This document shows positions 57,433 to 64,000 of a stretch of 64,000 nt of DNA, one piece after another. The stretch is taken from NCBI RefSeq assembly GCF_900129295.1, contig NZ_FQUU01000021.1, forward strand, positions 17,716 to 81,715, in the 5' to 3' direction. The notes under the pieces are model-generated. The model saw nothing but the letters and a program-made list of their open reading frames with translations, was not told where the DNA came from and searched no databases. The number at the start of each line of letters is the position of its first letter. Within the stretch, counting starts at the first letter, position 1. The position numbers and the translations under genes were made by a program. The stretch is from Flavisolibacter ginsengisoli DSM 18119. Its GTDB lineage: Bacteria; Bacteroidota; Bacteroidia; Chitinophagales; Chitinophagaceae.

Positions 57433-58203
57433 ATGAATTTTAATCTTTCCCAAATTCCAGATCGCTATCAAAAGCCAAGAACCGCCGGTATCACTATGGT
57501 AATGGACAAAGGCCTTAGTGTAGAAGAAGCCCGGAACTTTTTAAGTGTTTCCAACCCACACGTTGATATTATAAAACTCGGTTTCGGAACTTCTTTTGTT
57601 ACCCCGAACCTGAGAGAAAAATTAGAAATATACCGTTCCCACGATATCCCTGTTTATTTTGGAGGTACACTTTTCGAAGCCTTCCTTATCCGCAACCAGT
57701 TTGATGACTATATAGAAGTGTGTAAGGATTTTGGTATCAGCTATATGGAAGTTAGTGATGGTTCTATCACCATTCCACATGCTGAGAAATGCGGCTACAT
57801 TGAAAAACTGACCAAGCATGGCACCGTGTTAAGTGAGGTGGGTAGCAAAGATGCAGCTCATATCATTCCACCTTATAAGTGGATAGAATTGATGCGTGCA
57901 GAATTGAATGCAGGGGCCACTTATGTGATTGCAGAAGCCCGTGAAGCAGGAAATGTAGGTATCTACCGTGGCTCGGGTGAAGTGAGAGAAGGATTGGTGC
58001 AGGAAATATTAACGCAGATCCCTGGAGATAAAGTGATATGGGAAGCTCCTCAAAAAGCGCAGCAACTTTACTTTATTGAGCTCCTGGGTGCCAATGTAAA
58101 CCTTGGAAATATTGCTCCCACAGAAGTGATACCCATGGAAACAATGCGTATAGGTTTAAGAGGTGACACATTCCATCTTTACCTGAATAAAGAAAATGCA
58201 TAA
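57433..58203 (+). CDS. comA: phosphosulfolactate synthase (ComA-like)
   Basis: A 256-residue TIM-barrel protein of the ComA family, which adds sulfite to phosphoenolpyruvate to make phosphosulfolactate. GITMVMDKGLSVEEARNFL, DIIKLGFGTS, IPVYFGGTLFEAFL, YMEVSDGSITIP and VIAEAREAGNVGIYRGSGEV are the family's conserved strands and loops. In methanogens this leads to coenzyme M; in Bacteroidota it may instead supply sulfonates for sulfonolipids, an inference. The aroE ATG overlaps its stop codon by one base. Confidence 0.85.
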   Translation: MNFNLSQIPDRYQKPRTAGITMVMDKGLSVEEARNFLSVSNPHVDIIKLGFGTSFVTPNLREKLEIYRSHDIPVYFGGTLFEAFLIRNQFDDYIEVCKDFGISYMEVSDGSITIPHAEKCGYIEKLTKHGTVLSEVGSKDAAHIIPPYKWIELMRAELNAGATYVIAEAREAGNVGIYRGSGEVREGLVQEILTQIPGDKVIWEAPQKAQQLYFIELLGANVNLGNIAPTEVIPMETMRIGLRGDTFHLYLNKENA

Positions 58204-58940
58204 TGAGACGTTTTGGCCTCATAGGAAAAACGCTTTCGCATTCATTTTCTAAAAACTATTTTACCCAAAAGTTTGCAAGGGAACATATTGATAATTGCAG
58301 GTACGACCTCTTTGAGTTGCAAACCATAGAGGACCTACCTGCACTTTTATTGTCCAACCCTGGCCTTGAAGGCCTGAATGTTACCATTCCCTATAAACAG
58401 GAGGTGATCCCCTTTTTGGATGAAGCCTCCGATGTGGTAAAGGAGATAGGAGCCTGTAATTGTATTAAAATAGCAGGAGGTAAATTAAAAGGGTTTAATA
58501 CGGATGTTGTGGGGTTTAAAAGATCCCTGGAAACCCATTTACAGCCTGGGCATGATAAAGCACTCATTTTGGGTTCAGGCGGAGCTGCCAGGGCCGTGCA
58601 ATATGCTTTAAAGGAGCTGGGTATTGAATATAAGCTGGTTTCAAGGCGTAAGACAGGTGAAGGATTAGGATATGAGGATATAGGGGAGGAGATTTTGAAA
58701 AAATACAGCATTATCATTAATACAACCCCACTTGGTATGTACCCTAACGTTGATGATGCCCCGCCCATTCCTTACGAATATGTATCGTCCCGCCATTTAC
58801 TCTTTGACCTTATCTACAACCCTGAAAAAACCAGGTTCCTTCAAAAAGGGGAAGAACAGGGTGCCCGCATAGCCAATGGTCATGACATGCTGATCCTCCA
58901 GGCCGAAGAAAGCTGGCGCATCTGGAACACTGAACCCTAA
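58203..58940 (+). CDS. aroE: shikimate dehydrogenase
   Basis: NADPH-dependent shikimate dehydrogenase of 245 residues. LIGKTLSHSFSKNYF and GLNVTIPYKQEVIPFLDE hold the shikimate-binding serine, lysine and the catalytic region; LGSGGAARAVQYAL is the NADP-binding glycine motif; and NTTPLGMYPNVDDAP and NGHDMLILQAEESWRIW complete the fold. Start and previous stop form TAATG, so translation is coupled to comA. Confidence 0.95.
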   Translation: MRRFGLIGKTLSHSFSKNYFTQKFAREHIDNCRYDLFELQTIEDLPALLLSNPGLEGLNVTIPYKQEVIPFLDEASDVVKEIGACNCIKIAGGKLKGFNTDVVGFKRSLETHLQPGHDKALILGSGGAARAVQYALKELGIEYKLVSRRKTGEGLGYEDIGEEILKKYSIIINTTPLGMYPNVDDAPPIPYEYVSSRHLLFDLIYNPEKTRFLQKGEEQGARIANGHDMLILQAEESWRIWNTEP

Positions 58941-59737
58941 ACATTCCCATAACACTTCCAGTAAATTTTCGCCCAGAACCTAAGTGACTGGTTATAAATT
59001 GTTTAATTACCCTTTACCATTCAATTTCCCTCATGATCCTTTTAAAAAAGGGCTTATTAGAATACCTCTTTCACATAACTCCATTGACTGAACTTTAATT
59101 TGACTGCCTGGAATGGGTCCATTTTGGCTTAATGAACTACCAATAATGAACTAGCCATTGTCGTGGCTATTTGCACTATACAACGTATCTCCTGGTGTCT
59201 TTTCCCGGTATTATACCATACATAAGCCATAGATGTCCCGAGGATATCCCGACTCTATAAGAGTCGGCTTATCGTCGGCTTATCCTCGGGATATCCTCGG
59301 GATATCTTCGGGATTTCCTGCGCTTTCCATGGACAGGGTGAGGGTAAATAAACAGTGAAGAGATAGGGTACCTGGGTTTGAGGGTTTATTTATTATTGGA
59401 GGGAATAAAATGGGTCTAACTTATAAGATTGAATATGGATTTGGTTCCCTGGATAATATTATGTTATCGGTTTTTCAAGCCACCTTATTTTAGGGTTGGG
59501 GAATTGAGCCTGCAAACCCTGCTTACTCAACAACCAGCCATTATTTGAATGCTGTCAAAGAGAAATTAGTTGTTATTGAAAGTCCACTGGATAGTCTTTG
59601 GAAGTAAGGTGGAATAGAATGGGAAGGATGATTGACGCAATGCGCAATAAAAATAGCGCAATGGAAAACTGTTGGAAGTCAGCAGGTTAAAAAAATATTA
59701 TTTGCGTATAATTGCGTAAATGCTAACTGTTGAACCA
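58941..59737. other. about 800-bp non-coding region between aroE and the IS91-like element
   Basis: No credible gene, tRNA or terminator is visible in this stretch, apart from the 11-bp repeat array at 59236-59317. Recurrent GCGCAAT/TTGCGT-like words appear near 59630-59720 close to the mobile element. The stretch may be a remnant of earlier insertions. Confidence 0.5.
59236..59317. repeat. 11-bp tandem repeats in an inverted arrangement (REP-like)
   Basis: Five consecutive 11-bp units follow each other at 59263-59317: GTCGGCTTATC twice, CTCGGGATATC twice, then TTCGGGATTTC. Just before, 59236-59255 holds the same sequence in reverse (TCCCGAGGATATCCCGACTC), separated by TATAA. The inner part (CCGACTC TATAA GAGTCGG) forms a clean 7-bp hairpin. 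The period equals one turn of the DNA helix. It resembles repetitive extragenic palindromes, but no second copy was spotted in this window. Confidence 0.75.
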
Positions 59738-59827
59738 ACATCGCCTATAAGGGCGATGAGTTTTTAGAGTCTTTGTAACTTGTAGTATTCCTTCATTTTT
59801 AAACTACAAGATCATGGAAAAAAAACA

Positions 59828-60712
59828 TTGAGTCCGCAGGCTCTTGCGGCCCTTGAAAAAACTTCTGAGTATTTATCTATCGGACAGTACAGTCCACTAA
59901 CCATTCGTAATTACCTTTCAGAGCTTCGTTATCTTTTTGTTTATCACGGGAACGTTAGTCCAGGGGATTTTACAGAAGATATGTTACTGCAGTATTTGCT
60001 GTACCTGGCAAAGACGCTTGGATGCAGCAGGGCAAAGTGTAGAATGGCAGCCCAAAGCATTTCTTTTTACTTCCGGCATGTGCTCAGACGGCCTTACGTG
60101 ATCCCTTCTCTTATCTATCCAAGACCAAGTAGTAAACTCCCTGCGGTAATGAGTGCCCAACAAATAAAGACACTCATTGATTCCATTAAAAACATTAAGC
60201 ACCGCACTATTGTAATGCTTCTTTACAGTACTGGCATGCGTCTCAGTGAGATCGCTCATCTGAAGATAACTGATATAGACAGCCACAACATGCGCATAAA
60301 AGTGGTGCAGGGTAAGGGATCCAAGGATCGCTTCACTATATTATCCCAGGCAGTACTGCTGGAGCTCAGAGCCTATTACATTATTTATAAGCCGAAAGAA
60401 TATTTATTTAATGGCACCAGAAAGGGTTGCCCTATGAGCATGCGTAATATCCAGCACCTGGTGCAAATATCTTTGGCAAAGGCAGGACTGGGCTCAAAAC
60501 AGTTTACTGTGCACACCATCCGCCACAGCTTTGCCACACACCTGGTAGATAATGGAACAGATCTGCACACGGTAAAAGAACTGTTGGGCCACAGCGCCCT
60601 GCAGACCACCATGCGCTATTTACACTTGAGCCCTCAACGAAGGCAGCAGATAACAAACCCTTATGATGTACTACCTGGGAGGGAAGCTGGTAGTAATAAA
60701 AGGGGTAAATGA
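59828..60712 (+). CDS. tyrosine recombinase (site-specific integrase) of the IS91-like element
   Basis: A 294-residue XerC/D- and IntI-like recombinase. The SAM-like DNA-binding N-terminus has YSPLTIRNYLSELRYLF. The catalytic residues appear as TGMRLSEIAHL (Arg), GKGSKDRFT (Lys), HTIRHSFATHL (His and Arg), LLGHSALQTTMRYLH (His and Tyr), with a final NPYDVL. The frame start is a TTG. Fourteen bases upstream, ATG 59814 is followed by A8 and would join this frame by a single-base slip within the A-run, giving MEKKTLSPQ. It overlaps the transposase start by 4 bases. Confidence 0.85.
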   Translation: MSPQALAALEKTSEYLSIGQYSPLTIRNYLSELRYLFVYHGNVSPGDFTEDMLLQYLLYLAKTLGCSRAKCRMAAQSISFYFRHVLRRPYVIPSLIYPRPSSKLPAVMSAQQIKTLIDSIKNIKHRTIVMLLYSTGMRLSEIAHLKITDIDSHNMRIKVVQGKGSKDRFTILSQAVLLELRAYYIIYKPKEYLFNGTRKGCPMSMRNIQHLVQISLAKAGLGSKQFTVHTIRHSFATHLVDNGTDLHTVKELLGHSALQTTMRYLHLSPQRRQQITNPYDVLPGREAGSNKRGK

Positions 60713-61884
60713 CACATACAGTACCGCCTAAGGCCACACTACAGCAAGTACTGCAAAAGAAGCATGTATTGCAAGGAGAAGGGATGTTAAATGCAGATGT
60801 GCAAAAAGTGATGCAGCGAATAAGGATCTGCCGCACCCAGGCGCTTGGATATCACCTGTACCAGTGCCAGGACGATAAGTGCAGACACCTAAAATATCAA
60901 TACCACAGTTGCAGAGACAGGCATTGCCCTAATTGTGGGGCCATTAAAAAGCAGCAGTGGATAGAAGCAAGAACACAGGAACTATTGCCGGTAAAATATT
61001 ACCATGTGGTATTTACCCTGCCCCATGAGCTCAATAGTGTGGTAATGGGCCATCGCAGGGTCTTATATAAGCTTCTCATGGATGCAGCTGCCGGGACGCT
61101 ACTTTGTTTTGCAAGGGATCCCAGGTACCTGGGAGCTACTGCTGGCATCGTCTCAGTACTCCATAATTGGGGACAGCAGCTTAGTTTTCATCCCCATGTG
61201 CACTGCATTGTAAGTGGTGGTGGTATCACAACAAACAATGAGTGGAAGCATGCAACAAAGAACCAATGGCGCTTCTTATTTCCGGTTAAAGCCATGAGCC
61301 AGGTTTACAAAGCAAAGTTCTTACAGGCGCTAAAGAAGTTGATTGACAGTGATGGGGTGAGGCTTATATGTGAGAGCGATGAAAAAGAACTATTGAACCT
61401 GTTGTATAATAAAGACTGGATTGTTTACGCGAAAGCTCCATTTGGAGGGCCACATGCAGTTATTGAATACCTTGGGCGCTACACCCACAAGGTGGCTATC
61501 AGCAACCACAGGATAGTGAGTATTAATGATCAGGAAAATACAGTGAGTTTTACCTATAAGGATTATGCTGACGGTGGCAAACAAAAACAAATGACATTGA
61601 GCAGTGCTGAATTTATCCGTCGTTTTCAGCAGCATATATTACCTAAGCGCTTTACCAAAATAAGGACATACGGGTACTTAAGTAACAGAAATCGTCACGG
61701 GCGTATTAATGAAGTGCTCACAAAAATGAAGCTTCCTTTACATAAAGGGCTGGTGAAAGTGCCGCTTGAGCTAACCCTGATAGAAAACTATGGCATAGAC
61801 ATAAGGCAGTGTCCTTGTTGTAAAAACAAAACGTTGCAACTGGTGCAGGTGTACAATCCCTGGAAAAAAGGAGATGATGGTTGA
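60709..61884 (+). CDS. IS91-family HUH transposase
   Basis: A 391-residue rolling-circle transposase. The N-terminal zinc-binding part (YQCQDDKCRH, SCRDRHCPNCGAIKKQQW) is followed by the HUH motif FHPHVHCIVSGGG near residue 160-170 and the catalytic tyrosine segment EYLGRYTHKVAISNHR near 253-268. The C-terminus holds CPCCKNK, a second zinc knuckle. It cuts one strand at the element's origin end. Length is close to the family norm and no internal stop occurs, so it looks intact. ATG overlaps the recombinase stop (ATGA). Confidence 0.92.
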   Translation: MTHTVPPKATLQQVLQKKHVLQGEGMLNADVQKVMQRIRICRTQALGYHLYQCQDDKCRHLKYQYHSCRDRHCPNCGAIKKQQWIEARTQELLPVKYYHVVFTLPHELNSVVMGHRRVLYKLLMDAAAGTLLCFARDPRYLGATAGIVSVLHNWGQQLSFHPHVHCIVSGGGITTNNEWKHATKNQWRFLFPVKAMSQVYKAKFLQALKKLIDSDGVRLICESDEKELLNLLYNKDWIVYAKAPFGGPHAVIEYLGRYTHKVAISNHRIVSINDQENTVSFTYKDYADGGKQKQMTLSSAEFIRRFQQHILPKRFTKIRTYGYLSNRNRHGRINEVLTKMKLPLHKGLVKVPLELTLIENYGIDIRQCPCCKNKTLQLVQVYNPWKKGDDG

Positions 61885-62153
61885 CTGGTAATTGGAAGGG
61901 ATGTAAATAAAAATAATTGGTAACGCTATAAGCCCTTTGCGTAACGATAAATCTATGCCCATGAGAGAATAAAATAGTATTGAAAACTGTAAATTAAGGA
62001 ATCGGAATGCTATTTTTAAAGCATCAACTCTTCGCACTGCCAGTAAAACATAGCAAATGGAAGAAGTTGAAATTGAAACTTAATTTAACAACCAAGTAAA
62101 TGATAAAGAAAGGTTGATACTTACTTCCCAATAAGCAAGCTTACGGCGAAGTC
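61885..62153. other. 269-bp gap between transposase and first cassette site
   Basis: It contains the presumed right end of the IS91-like element (GGTAACGCTATAAGCCC near 61919-61935) followed by about 190 bases without a gene. If the downstream sites are attC-like, the upstream cassette's gene has been lost or displaced, perhaps by the element's insertion. Confidence 0.45.
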
Positions 62154-62244
62154 GGTCAACTCAAAAGTATACCACAATGCCCGCAACATTTTAAACATTG
62201 CGGGGTTTTATAAGGGGCATTGCGGATATCTGTTAGCAGCCACC
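62154..62244 (+). other. attC-like recombination site 0
   Basis: An imperfect palindrome from GGTCAAC (62154-62160) to GTTAGCAGCCACC (62232-62244). Outer arms ACCACAATGCCC (62171-62182) and GGGCATTGCGGA (62215-62226) pair at 10 of 12 positions, with a further CCCGCAA/TTGCGGG hairpin inside (62180-62186 and 62198-62204). The expected crossover point is between G62232 and T62233. AAC and GTT are the invariant bases of integron attC sites. The bases after the crossover complement the end of the next gene's 3' box. Confidence 0.6.
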
Positions 62245-62253
62245 TTAAATCCT

Positions 62254-63042
62254 ATGTTCGGACTTTTCTCAAATAAGAATAACAATGTCTGTCCTCTTGA
62301 CGAAGAAATGCGTTTGTGGATGGAGAATGCATTTTTATGGTTAGCAACACAATTTGGACAAGACACTATTCTTTCTAAAAAGGTCCTCATGCCGACACCA
62401 GAATATTTTCCAATTCGTTACGACGGCTCCCAGACATCACTAATCAAGACTGCCGAAATTATTGCAACACAAATGGATGTTAATCTTGATGATGTGAACT
62501 TGCAGACATATGATGAAAGCATAAAAGCGTTTGACGCTGGAATGGGTCATCAACTATTTACAGAAGTGGATAAGAACAGCAAAGAGAAACTTGCAGCAGG
62601 TCTGTACTTTGACAAAAACAAAAATGGGAAATACGACATCTTCATTGAACAACAAAACCTGTCGCAACCAGAGAAACTTGTTGCAACACTAGCTCATGAA
62701 TTTGCGCACATAAAAATTTTAGGAGAAAAACGACTGGACTTCAACGACGAATTTCTGACCGACCTCACACCTGTTGTATTTGGAATTGGAATTTTTAATG
62801 CAAATGCTTCTTTCAGGTTCTTTCAAGGCTCTGACGGATGGGGGCATAATAGTGTCGGCTATCTAAAGCAAAAAGAGTGGGGCTATGCTTTAGCGTTGTA
62901 TGCTTACTATAGAGAAGAAAAATCACCTGAATGGATAAAACATCTGGCAAAGAATATTCTGTCTGACTACAAGAAAAGCGAAGGATACATCTACGCAAAA
63001 CAGGACAAGGTGTTCATCGAAGAATACAAAGGCGGCTGCTAA
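62254..63042 (+). CDS. cassette gene 1: HEFAH zinc-metalloprotease-like protein
   Basis: A 262-residue protein without signal peptide or membrane helix. The gluzincin-like motif LAHEFAHIKILGEKRLDFND, followed by EFLTDLTPVVFGIGIFNANA, suggests a zinc-dependent peptidase, with the aspartate/glutamate pair after HEFAH as the possible third ligand. The rest is unrecognised. The ATG lies 21 bases after the predicted cassette boundary and the TAA stop overlaps the 3' TAAC box, the compact arrangement typical of integron cassettes. Its own strand gives the only plausible gene in the cassette. Confidence 0.7.
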   Translation: MFGLFSNKNNNVCPLDEEMRLWMENAFLWLATQFGQDTILSKKVLMPTPEYFPIRYDGSQTSLIKTAEIIATQMDVNLDDVNLQTYDESIKAFDAGMGHQLFTEVDKNSKEKLAAGLYFDKNKNGKYDIFIEQQNLSQPEKLVATLAHEFAHIKILGEKRLDFNDEFLTDLTPVVFGIGIFNANASFRFFQGSDGWGHNSVGYLKQKEWGYALALYAYYREEKSPEWIKHLAKNILSDYKKSEGYIYAKQDKVFIEEYKGGC

Positions 63043-63177
63043 CATGGTATTCATGCAATGGTGGCTGAAGTGCATGTTACCGGCTTTTGATTTTCAAATC
63101 AGCTAATTATCTTTAACCAAAACTGACGGAACAGGAAATGCCACCACTGCATAAATACACGTTCCGTTATATGCCAC
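63034..63177 (+). other. attC-like recombination site 1
   Basis: A 144-bp site that begins with GGCTGCTAAC (63034-63043), the exact reverse complement of GTTAGCAGCC at 62232-62241, and ends in GTTATATGCCAC (63166-63177). Its arms (63047-63065 and 63140-63158) pair at 17 of 19 positions, with the two mismatches consistent with an imperfect stem. Between the arms lies a 74-base loop with further partial complementarity. The crossover is predicted between G63166 and T63167. Confidence 0.72.
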
Positions 63178-63223
63178 TTTGTGTAAACTTTAAACATTCT
63201 GCATCTTTTCTGATAAAATCCGG

Positions 63224-63880
63224 ATGACAAAGACTCTAGTTAAGTTCTTAGTTTTAATAATAATTTTTGCTTCTTGCAAAGTGACAGAGACAAATTTTGT
63301 TGGCTCATACAGTATGGACAAAGTTCCTAAGACGACATTTACTTTTAATTCTGACAAAACCTTCAGCTTTACTAGAATAAATGCTAATCCTTATCTGCAT
63401 CCTTTTGACCATCCGGACGAATATCATTTTACTACAAAAGGTAATTGGGGATTTGTAGACAAGAATATTGTAGAGATTGTAAGTCAAGTGGATACTGTAA
63501 TTTATCCTTTAGTGACAATTGACAAAAGCAACCCGCAAAACGACAGTACTTCTAAATTTAATTTTATTGATGTTTATGGCGACAAAGTGAAAATTTTATA
63601 TGTACAAAAAACTGACAGCTCTATTGTTGCCGCATTACACAGATCTATGGACTTCTTTAGTTGTAATCTTAAAAAGGAGGACACTCTCGAGTTTCACTTT
63701 TATGGTTACCTTCCTTATAAGTTTGTAGGTGGACAGCAAGAAAATTCTGACTATTTAATTACGCTAAGACCATATTTCAAGCCTAACTTTTTCTTCCGCA
63801 GACAATTCAAAGTGACTAAGAACAAAATTCGAGACATTAAAGTTGGCGTTGACTTTAAGCGAAAGAAAAGCGGTATATAA
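63224..63880 (+). CDS. cassette gene 2: lipoprotein of unknown function
   Basis: A 218-residue predicted lipoprotein. MTKTLVKFLVLIIIFASC ends at a lipobox cysteine (position 18). The body is beta-rich and lacks a recognised motif: FVGSYSMDKVPKTTFTFNSD resembles a lipocalin-like first strand. The C-terminus is basic (FKRKKSGI). The stop codon overlaps the next 3' TAAC box exactly as in cassette gene 1. No relative outside cassettes is recognised. Confidence 0.65.
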   Translation: MTKTLVKFLVLIIIFASCKVTETNFVGSYSMDKVPKTTFTFNSDKTFSFTRINANPYLHPFDHPDEYHFTTKGNWGFVDKNIVEIVSQVDTVIYPLVTIDKSNPQNDSTSKFNFIDVYGDKVKILYVQKTDSSIVAALHRSMDFFSCNLKKEDTLEFHFYGYLPYKFVGGQQENSDYLITLRPYFKPNFFFRRQFKVTKNKIRDIKVGVDFKRKKSGI

Positions 63881-64000
63881 CATTGGGTTTTATGCAAGTT
63901 GGGCAGGACATTGTTACATCAGCTATTTGAAAATCCAAGCTTTGGTTCGGTCAGACGAATAACAATCAACTTTTGTACATAAATTCAGCAAAATATTTTC
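63872..64000 (+). other. attC-like recombination site 2, left part only
   Basis: It starts with GGTATATAAC (63872-63881), which matches the reverse complement of GTTATATGCC at 63166-63175 in 9 of 10 positions. A 20-base left arm (63885-63904) follows. The complementary right arm does not occur before the window end, so the site continues past base 64000. Confidence 0.6.

Larger units (their letters stand above)
59738..61960 (+). mobile_element. IS91-like insertion element with accessory tyrosine recombinase
   Basis: Two overlapping genes (recombinase, then HUH transposase) lie between short hairpin-like sequences: ATCGCC-TATAAG-GGCGAT at 59740-59757 on the left, and GGTAACGCTATAAGCCC near 61919-61935 on the right. 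Both ends share TATAAG. IS91-type elements move by rolling-circle replication and have no terminal inverted repeats, so the ends given here are approximate. The layout, a recombinase gene upstream of and overlapping the transposase gene, is known for a subgroup of IS91 elements. Confidence 0.7.

Noticed and set aside
59410..59493. 27-codon frame with GGAGGG upstream (MGLTYKIEYGFGSLDNIMLS...)
   Set aside because: Short, no hydrophobic or conserved pattern, inside a non-coding region; chance frame more likely.
62171..62210. Hairpin with TTTTA read as an intrinsic terminator
   Set aside because: The same stem is the inner part of attC-like site 0 and its arms continue outward, so the recombination-site reading explains more; a terminator role is not excluded.

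Overview
This window looks like a chromosomal segment of a Bacteroidota bacterium, most likely family Chitinophagaceae. The evidence is: promoters of the TAnnTTTG type rather than sigma70 boxes; an Oar-like TonB-dependent receptor; several secreted proteins with type IX secretion (T9SS) sorting tails; ClpC, glutamine synthetase III and a RibBA fusion; a TamB-like protein of more than 1,500 residues; and lipoproteins of the kind found in soil and freshwater Chitinophagaceae. The family assignment is an inference from protein style, since no rRNA is present.

Layout. 1-8,000: edge of an Oar-like receptor, ribBA, tamB, malate dehydrogenase. 8,000-21,600: secreted and surface functions (S8 peptidase with T9SS tail, three HEIGH-type metallopeptidase lipoproteins, two T9SS-tailed proteins) mixed with an RlmK-like methyltransferase, a DnaQ/GIY-YIG nuclease, a thioesterase, an MFS transporter and an FKBP. 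21,600-37,000: housekeeping genes (cmk, clpC, STAS/fructosamine kinase/RNase Z, dapA, accA, efp, accB-accC) plus an outer-membrane barrel protein with a kinase-like N-terminal domain. 37,300-44,600: a MarR unit facing a sterol desaturase-like gene, a lipid and stress cluster (App1-like phosphatase, lipid kinase, CsbD, pyridoxamine-oxidase-like protein), an ABC-F ATPase and an untracked 34-residue membrane protein. 44,700-58,940: glutamine synthetase III, a polytopic membrane protein, purL, pyrG, yidC, a TPR protein and a comA-aroE pair.

58,941-64,000 is accessory DNA. A non-coding stretch carries an 11-bp repeat array folded into an inverted repeat. An IS91-like element follows, encoding a tyrosine recombinase and a HUH transposase whose genes overlap by 4 bp. 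Beyond it lie what appear to be integron-type gene cassettes: single genes whose stop codon overlaps a TAAC motif, each followed by a long imperfect palindrome ending in GTTA..GCC. In both visible cassettes the first bases complement the cassette's own 3' TAAC box (10/10 and 9/10 bases). This is the geometry expected if each cassette was inserted from a circle cut within its own attC-like site. No obvious integron integrase lies beside them except, possibly, the recombinase of the IS91-like element. This array is the most notable system in the window.

No tRNA, rRNA, CRISPR array or riboswitch was recognised. Starts were moved inward from the longest open frame where a better ATG, signal peptide or family start was visible.
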